This document shows positions 9,989 to 15,773 of a DNA stretch of 15,773 nt, piece by piece. Below the pieces are notes generated by a model. It was not told where the DNA came from and did not search any database. It was given only the letters and a program-made list of their open reading frames with translations. This DNA is from Thermomucor indicae-seudaticae (taxonomy: Eukaryota; Mucoromycota; Mucoromycetes; Mucorales; Lichtheimiaceae). The translations under genes and the position numbers were made by a program. The DNA is taken from the NCBI GenBank assembly GCA_000787465.1, contig JSYX01000719.1, forward strand, positions 1 to 15,773, in the 5' to 3' direction. How positions within the stretch are numbered: position 1 is the stretch's first letter; each line of letters begins with the position of its first letter.

Positions 9989-10522
9989 CAAGTCTGTATA
10001 GTACTGAATATCTTCTCATAAAAATGGGAAAATGTGCAGCCAAACATCCTCTCTCTTTAATCATCGTTTGTCTGTATGTTTCGAGCGAATCAGCGCTTAT
10101 CAGGTATACAGTAATTCTGAGGAAGCTGCTCCACTACCATGCGTTAACTACATACCATCGTTTCTTTGCTTTAAAATTTTCATTAGCGTATCCGATGTAA
10201 TCCCATTCACATGATACACTGATCGTAAGGTCCTTAACTTGAGGCAGCCAAAAGATCCTCAATCATACTGGGTATCACACTCGATTACACTTTCAATGCT
10301 GTTCATCTGCCCGGTCTTGATAATATCCTCTTTGTCGCGCTTGTTCGTTCTGGAAAATAAGCTTGGCGCGGACAATACGACGCCGGAACCGCCTGGCCGG
10401 GAAATATCCACTGTGATGGTTGACACTGGAGTAAAGTTCTGCAAGGTGGGTCGAGTACTTGAAAGCATCAAAATATCAGCCGAAGAGTTTACCACCTTCT
10501 TAGACCAATCTGCAATTAACTT
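9989..10522. other. RPC82 3' flank; no recognised gene
   Basis: This begins with the RPC82 3' untranslated region. Plus-strand frames at 10032-10214 and 10239-10550 and an opposing minus-strand frame at 10259-10495 are open. None is recognised. The plus-strand 10239-10550 frame could be the upstream part of the decayed sequence that follows. Confidence 0.35.
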
Positions 10523-12254
10523 TCTGACGAGTACTGGACGACAGAACTAGAAGACTTCCAGGAGCATCGTCTGCTCGTAACGATTATCTCCTAAATGCGG
10601 TAGACGTATTGCATTGGTTTCTTTTTTGTTTCATACTGAGAGTCCTACCAAACAAAACAGTCGATCCAATTGCTGAGCCAGTCGTGCAAGTATTTAGCGA
10701 CGTTGTCTTACCCGGTGTCATTTAGTCTGACAAGGATGCACTACGCGCAAGAACAGTTTCACGCTTTACGTTCACTCGAACCAGCGACATAGATCTTCGC
10801 CTGGTAACACGATAGCACCGTCAAGCAATCTGTCTTGATGAACGACGAGTGCATTCAGCTGTACAAGTTATGCACAACACGTACAAGGTGCTGGCCGAGA
10901 CCGTGAATTTTCGATGATGAGCACCCAACTCGCATAGGAATCCGAAGTCTCGAAACGCACAGCTCTCGTTCATGTTTGCGAATAAACCGAACGGTTTTCA
11001 ATACTGTTGCCAACCAAGCTTTATGCCGTCGCAGCCCTCGCTATTGGAACAACTCATTGACCGTAACAACTACGTGGCCGATGTCGTGTTTTCGATTTTG
11101 GAAGAAAAAAGAAAAAAGCCCTAAATGTATGCGAAAGAAGGGAAAGGAACGAATTTGGCCGCCGACACGTTGTCGTTGGCATCTCAACGACGGTTCTTTG
11201 CAGCCACGTTGGTTCCAAGCCCGTTGCTTTATTTTTGAGGTGGCAATCACTGAACGCCATTTCTTTTTGTTACGCAGCTTTAGTTTTAGCCTCTCTCTCT
11301 TGATAATTCCTGGGAACAGTGGCACTGATAATAGGTACGGTCGCAATATGTCCAAGGCTTTTGCTTTACAAAATTTAAGATTGCTTGACCCGTTGGACTT
11401 CCTGGCAATCTCTCGATGAATCGTGTACGGTGTGCCTGTGGAAAACAGCGGATCGCGGTACGTCGTCTAGAAACACAGGAGGAGCCGCTGATGTCCTGAT
11501 GGTGCTGCAATCTTCGTCATGAATGAGAACCGGTATATCGGTGTTTGCGCTTTTCAAAAGATGGACCAGATAACACCATGGAAAGCGTCAACGTTACAGG
11601 CCTAAGCTGTGGACCCTTGGAACCGATCCAAGCGACCTTGGCACTTCACTGAACATGGAGCAGGAGGGATAAAAAGGAAGGGGACGACCAAACGTCCAGC
11701 TTCTTCAACACGCCTACCGCAAGCAACCGGAAAGAAAACGCATGTTATAGTCGAAGATCGGTTATCATTGCTTCTTAGCCATATGTATGTTTTTCCGGCT
11801 TTTCCTGTTTTTTGTCGCCTCGTCCGAGCAGCCGCCCAGCTTGAGTTCTGTTGCCCCCTTCATTATTAGCAATGGCTCAGCCTGAGTGACAGTCTGTGGA
11901 GCTAAAGCGGTCAAGGAATCCGTCAGTCTAACGACGATTCACCAGTTTACGTCTGGATGGCGTATCATCCGTGATGTGGAAGCACAGCTAATGACAGCCG
12001 TTTTTGCATAGTTGCAGTTCAAGCGTGTATCATGTGCAACAGTACCCTTCTGAACCAATGCGGGAATTGCTCAGCATTATGGACAACATGCATGTCTGGC
12101 CTCGATACCATCAAGCCAGCTGTCTAAGAAAACGAAGCATGTCTTTATGGGATACATGCTGGGACTTATGGTCAGAAATTTGATCCAGACGCATCGCTCT
12201 CTTCAGCTTCTCTTCAGAAAGCAAGATGCGTACGCGTCATTCTTTAGATACCTT
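10523..12254 (+). pseudogene. Decayed coding-like sequence, possibly an importin-beta-family (Kap120/importin-11-like) gene
   Basis: I see plus-strand fragments with protein-like composition, separated by stops and frame changes. One near 10523 reads SDEYWTTELEDFQEHR, like the acidic Trp/Glu segment of large importins. From about 10645 one frame reads VDPIAEPVVQVFSDVVLPGV, a stop at 10723, then DALRARTVSRF and DIDLRLVTR. The same frame continues with YKVLAETVNF, two stops at 10915-10920, and LLEQLIDRNNYVADVVFSIL before a stop at 11122. The order and spacing recall HEAT repeats of importin-11/Kap120 as I know the family. A final open stretch at 12054-12254 contains GYMLGLMVRNLIQTHRSLQL and is not identified. 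Six stops in about 230 codons is only somewhat below chance, so the gene identity is weak. It could be an old pseudogene, a gene with introns I failed to place, or noise. Confidence 0.28.
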
Positions 12255-12704
12255 TAAAAGGATAACTGCCACACTTTTGCATACCATCACGACTTGAATC
12301 GTGAACAAATGGTCAATACACAAGTTGTCAGATTGATTGCAATCTCAAACTATGTATAGAAAATTCATGCTATAGAGACACACGTAACTTCCATTGGGCA
12401 TAAAACAATACAGGCATTAAAGCTGTTTTCATCACGTTCCCCTGCCCAAACATGTCCTTGTCCTCAGGGATATATTCTCAATGGTTTAAGAGTGACGTTT
12501 ATGTTTCTCGAGCTTGCATGTCAATTAGACGGGTAACGCATCTTGAACGTTAAATGAGTCTTAGACAATATTTTATATCCTGTACATATGTATCCTCAGA
12601 TAGACCAGATAGCTAAAGTGTTTAATTGGGATTTCTTGTACAAACTTGTCTAATAACAGGTTTTTAATAAACACCTCCAACGACGGGCTTCTTATGGAAG
12701 TGGT
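12255..12704. other. Intergenic; nothing recognised
   Basis: No frame of note. It contains the 3' flank of the minus-strand Sld2-like gene. AT-rich TTTTTAATAAACACC lies just downstream of that gene's stop at 12661-12675, and its other strand offers no strong poly(A) signal. Confidence 0.5.
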
Positions 12705-13869
12705 TTAGATGGTTCTCCTACGGTACTTCTTTTTCGGTTGGGAAACCCCTCCGTAATCGTAATCGTCACCATCCGCTTCTCGGTCTTTTTTCTGTCCCTT
12801 TGGCTGACTCTCTTTCTTTATCACTTCGTTACCATTTTCGCTTTCTCTCTGTATATCTTCGTTCGCCGTTACGTCCTTGATGTTATCATTTTTGACTTCT
12901 GCATTTTCTTCTGTATCTTTAAGGCCAGCCTTTTCCGCATTGCTATCACCAGTAGTCTTCTGTCGTTTTTTGTGTGGTTCAGACATACGCTCTCCATCCT
13001 TCTTCAGTATGATTACACGCTCCTTTCCTTTCTTTGACTTGCTTTGCTTCGTGCTGTCGAAAATATCCTCGGAATAACACTGACAAGGCTTTTCCTCCCC
13101 TTGGTCCTGTAAACTTTCTTCTGTCTCCTCGACTTCCTTGTTTCTCTTTTGTCCTACTGTGGACGATTCGGCATCATTACTCGGCTTGCTCCTCTTTTTT
13201 CTCTCTAACAATTCTTCCACAGATATCTCCAACCAGAACGCCTCGTTACACAGCTCATCCAAAACCTTCTTACCCATGATGGTAACATCTTTGTGCTTCC
13301 AGTGCTCGTTAAGAATGTTACTCGTTGTAGGACTATGGACCATGTTTGAATCCTCGTCTGCGTTGCTATTGGTTGACCCATGAGGACTTGATAGCTGACC
13401 GCACGGACATACGGGGTGGCTCGCTGCGTAACCATCGTCGCGGAATTGTTTTGCCACCGGTCCTTTGAAAGATTCACCTCTAATGCTATCTTTGGGAGGT
13501 GCTTTTGCTGCTGCTTTCTGATATACGCCTGTTCTAGTCCTTTTTCTTCCGCCACTACTTTTGCTAATCGTTCAGCAAATGACAACCGTCTTTGAGACAG
13601 GTCCGCCAGCTGCTTTTTGAGGTTGTCATAGCGCCGGTAGCATCTAGCTGAACGGTTGATTGAACAATTGCGATTAAGTTGGAATCCAGAAACGCAGGGA
13701 CGTAGTGTTCCTGCAGCAAAACGCCCAACTTACCGACATCAGGTCTGACATCAATGTCCGCCATGGTCGGCTTGCGACCGTGTTCCAAGGCAAACTGCTG
13801 TTCCCAGCGCAATAAATATTCTTTGAGCTGGACGAGCTCTTCACGCAGATCAAAGATATCCTCGTCCAT
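12705..13869 (-). CDS. Sld2/RECQL4 amino-terminal-domain protein (replication initiation), three exons
   Basis: Sld2/Drc1 proteins and the amino terminus of RECQL4 help assemble the replicative helicase; in yeast this depends on CDK phosphorylation. The exons are 13869-13734, 13647-13478 and 13394-12705 (996 nt, 331 residues). Residues 14-58 fit the family: LKEYLLRWEQQF, then GRKPTMADI at 31-39, then PDVARCYRRYDNLKKQ. This matches the helical motif (a Trp-Glu, Gly-Arg-Lys-Pro, then Tyr-rich helix) that binds the GINS/Dpb11 machinery. Intron 1 (GTAAGT, 86 nt; acceptor TTCAG|CT) is required for the motif to be continuous. Intron 2 is a guess: a frame change is needed near 13400-13480, and GAG|GTGAAT to GGTCAG|CTA (83 nt) restores it. 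The rest is charged and low in complexity, with two Ser-Pro sites (SSPHG, HSPTT) as possible CDK targets, and ends in a basic KKKYRRRTI. There is no helicase domain, so it is Sld2-like and not RecQ4. Confidence 0.75.
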
Positions 13870-14004
13870 TATTACGAAAAGCGGATAGGAAACGGTCAGG
13901 AATAATAGTCAGAGAGGGAAAAACGACGTATAAAATTTAGGAAGGGCAATGAGTCAGAAAAAGCCGCTCTTTCTATACACTCACTCATTCCCCTATAAAT
14001 CAAA
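13870..14004. promoter_or_regulatory. Promoter region upstream of the Sld2-like gene
   Basis: This 135-bp stretch lies upstream of the minus-strand gene. TATA-like strings occur at 13930-13936 (GTATAAAAT) and, facing the plus strand, at about 13993-14000 (CCTATAAATC). The second is just before an ATG at 14005 whose 62-codon frame I do not recognise. No MluI-type (ACGCGT) cell-cycle box is seen here. Confidence 0.35.
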
Positions 14005-14471
14005 ATGTTGCAACTCCGCACGAAAGCACAAAGACAAGGAAAAGGCTTAGACTGCTCCTTGTCATGGCTTCATAGCCAGTTTGGTCTCACTCTTATCTGG
14101 AAGGATCGTCTTTTCCTTCAGAAAGTTATCATACTACTTAGGGTGAGACATAAAATTAAGCAACCATTATACATTGTGCAATCATTAACATAAATTTGGC
14201 TGGATTTAGGCCGACGTTCTCACGCGAATACTAACTGTCTCAGCCCATACTCTAGACTCAAGGTCAACTGAAAGTTGCATTCACGTGCTGCATTAATCTC
14301 TCAGAGCACTTGAGACGATATATTCCGTATGAAAGTCAAACTGAGGCAGATACTATGCGCAGCACAGATTATCATGTTACCAATTTGTAGCCGTAACTGT
14401 TGGTGGGAATCAGTGAATTCGAAATATCATCGACAAAGACATCGTCGTTCAGTATAGAAGGTTTTTGCATA
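14005..14471. other. No recognised gene; short ORFs
   Basis: A 62-codon plus-strand frame starts at 14005 behind a TATA-like sequence (start MLQLRTKAQRQGKG), which could be the first exon of a gene, but no good donor follows. A 42-codon frame starts at about 14330 (MKVKLRQILCAAQI). Neither is recognised. Confidence 0.25.
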
Positions 14472-14688
14472 ATGTCTGAAGCCATGGAGAGTCAGGATGG
14501 CAATGGCACAGACAGATTTCCAGACTTGCGTGTAAGTTGCAAGAGTGGAGTTCGTCTTACTCGTCTCATCGGCATTCAGCGTCTGGCGATCTCGCTGTGT
14601 AACATGTTTGGCATTTCAGGTTTTAATGTCAACCACTGACATGGCCTATGGAATGTCTCAGGTCATGACGCTCTTTGGTTACTCATGA
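14472..14688 (+). CDS. Possible small two-exon gene, unrecognised
   Basis: Exon 14472-14531 begins MSEAMESQDGNGTDRFPDLR and ends at a perfect donor (CGT|GTAAGT). A pyrimidine-rich acceptor (GGCATTTCAG) at 14619 leads into VLMSTTDMAYGMSQV and a TGA at 14688. The 88-nt intron falls near the range of the confirmed ones. The product would be only 42 residues. The upstream frame is open for about 25 more codons without an ATG, so this may be the end of a larger gene whose earlier exons I cannot place. No family is recognised. Confidence 0.25.
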
Positions 14689-15673
14689 CAACTTTCCATG
14701 CGAAATTAAGACGCTTACGTTATGTAAATGTCTGATATGTGATAGCTTTCTTACCTACACCTCGATCGCGATATCTATTACCTTCAAGTTAACCAGCCCG
14801 TTAGTAATCTCCTTGTCTTTCGAAAGCAACATAAACCTTTTTCCAAAAGAATCTTTTCATGTTAGGACCGAGAAGATAAGCATGCAACAAACTTTGTTCA
14901 AGTAAAGCATTCGGAAAGCGAGCGCTTTGTAGTGTACACGTTGCATTATGCAAAAACATCGGTCGCACTCCGTTCGTAACCGGGAAATATCCACAGCGAC
15001 AACAATTATGAGTGGCAGGAGCGTCCAAAAAATACCACAAAAAGACGAAGTATGTAACGACTGCGAAAGAAGCAGTAAGCGGCCTCAATCTGCTTTACGG
15101 CGATGGTTTCTGTGGAGCCTTGTTATGGCATCGCGGATACTGAGACAAGCAATATCACTTGGTAAATGTTTTCTCTGCTGTCAAACACGTAGCAGCACGC
15201 CTAATAGCAATTCGGACTGGAATTGCTATGTTGCGGACACGGACGGTGACAGCTACAATGAAGAATGTTTTGATGGCGCATACCAGTCGTTTTCGTTACA
15301 CTTTTATGTACGTAAGCAACCAATATCGGGTTCGCTAGTGATAAAGTAGACCAGGTATGTAGAACAGCAAACGCAATGAATCTCATAAATACTTTTGACC
15401 ATCAACTGTTTCATCCGGTACTGAATTTGAGTCATTGCTGCAGTGTCTCACTCAGTACAAGTTAAATGATTTGCCCATTTATGGCTTTTTCTCCAAAGTC
15501 ATTTGTCTATTCCATCATTACTACAATTCTGCTGACTCCTACACAATGCATTTGACCTAAAGGCTGTGAGTGTAGCTCGAAGTCTGTAGACAGTACTTTG
15601 ATAAATATCTTTCGCAAGCTCATTTTCCATACTGTACATTATTACATGCAACTACGTAGCGTTTCACAGAATC
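14689..15673. other. No recognised gene; overlapping ORFs on both strands
   Basis: A plus-strand ORF at 14948-15349 (133 codons, several Cys residues) and a minus-strand ORF at 14801-15088 overlap. A second plus-strand frame around 15020-15140 also looks protein-like (EAVSGLNLLYGDGFCGALLW) before a TGA. This mix of partly open frames suggests eroded coding sequence, perhaps of an element, but no transposase, reverse transcriptase or other motif is recognised. From 15350 to 15673 I see nothing. Confidence 0.3.
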
Positions 15674-15773
15674 TCTCATTATCGTCTTATGTATCGCTAC
15701 TACTTAAAACTCCAGTCGAGAAATTACGCTAAAGCAGCACGGAGAGTGCTAGTTTGCGACGCATGAAATGTAT
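15674..15773. repeat. Right terminal inverted repeat (~100 bp)
   Basis: This is the inverted partner of the left end. The final 23 bases, ending GCGACGCATGAAATGTAT, are the perfect reverse complement of bases 1-23. Inward the match continues without gaps at about 74% for another ~77 bases. The ~20 mismatches are spread evenly over the three codon positions, so the pair does not behave like two copies of a coding exon. Confidence 0.85.

Noticed and set aside
11041..11557. Minus-strand ORFs in the decayed right region, one with DIPVLIHDEDCSTIRTSAAP
   Set aside because: Composition looks acceptable but no family is recognised. Plus-strand frames over the same stretch are at least as coding-like, so no call was made.
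12738..13383. Plus-strand ORFs opposite the Sld2-like gene
   Set aside because: They are Phe/Leu/Ser-rich shadows of the Lys/Glu-rich minus-strand coding sequence.
1..15773. CRISPR array, LTR retrotransposon or rRNA genes
   Set aside because: There are no regularly spaced repeats, long direct terminal repeats, reverse transcriptase motifs or rRNA-like sequence.

Overview
The window looks like chromosomal DNA of an intron-rich fungus. Three well-conserved eukaryotic housekeeping genes are interrupted by 14 short introns (53 to 75 nt), and a fourth gene adds two more. Spacers inside the gene cluster are only 119 and 237 bp. The phylum cannot be fixed from the sequence; an early-diverging lineage such as Mucoromycota is my guess from intron density and gene content.

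Layout. The first and last ~100 bp are inverted copies of each other: 23 bp perfect at the very ends, then about 77 bp at roughly 74% identity without a gap. The 15.8 kb therefore has the outline of a TIR-bounded element, or of a locus between two inverted repeat copies. Positions 101 to ~5,500 hold no gene I can recognise. Positions 5,510 to 9,988 are a compact cluster: epsilon-COP (minus strand), then a divergently transcribed TDG/Mug-type DNA glycosylase, then the RNA polymerase III subunit C82/RPC3 (plus strand). Positions ~10,500 to 12,250 hold broken, weakly coding-like sequence that may be a decayed importin-beta-family gene. Positions 12,705 to 13,869 (minus strand) encode a protein with the Sld2/RECQL4 amino-terminal replication domain. 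From 13,870 to the right repeat there are only small, unrecognised frames, one with a good candidate intron.

The genes belong to unrelated processes: COPI vesicle coat, base-excision repair, tRNA/5S transcription and replication initiation. I see no pathway linking them. Two things stand out. One is the inverted repeats exactly at both ends, with no recognisable transposase inside. The other is an excess of GC-AG introns: four of 16, all with the same GCAAGT donor, in the glycosylase and RPC3 genes.
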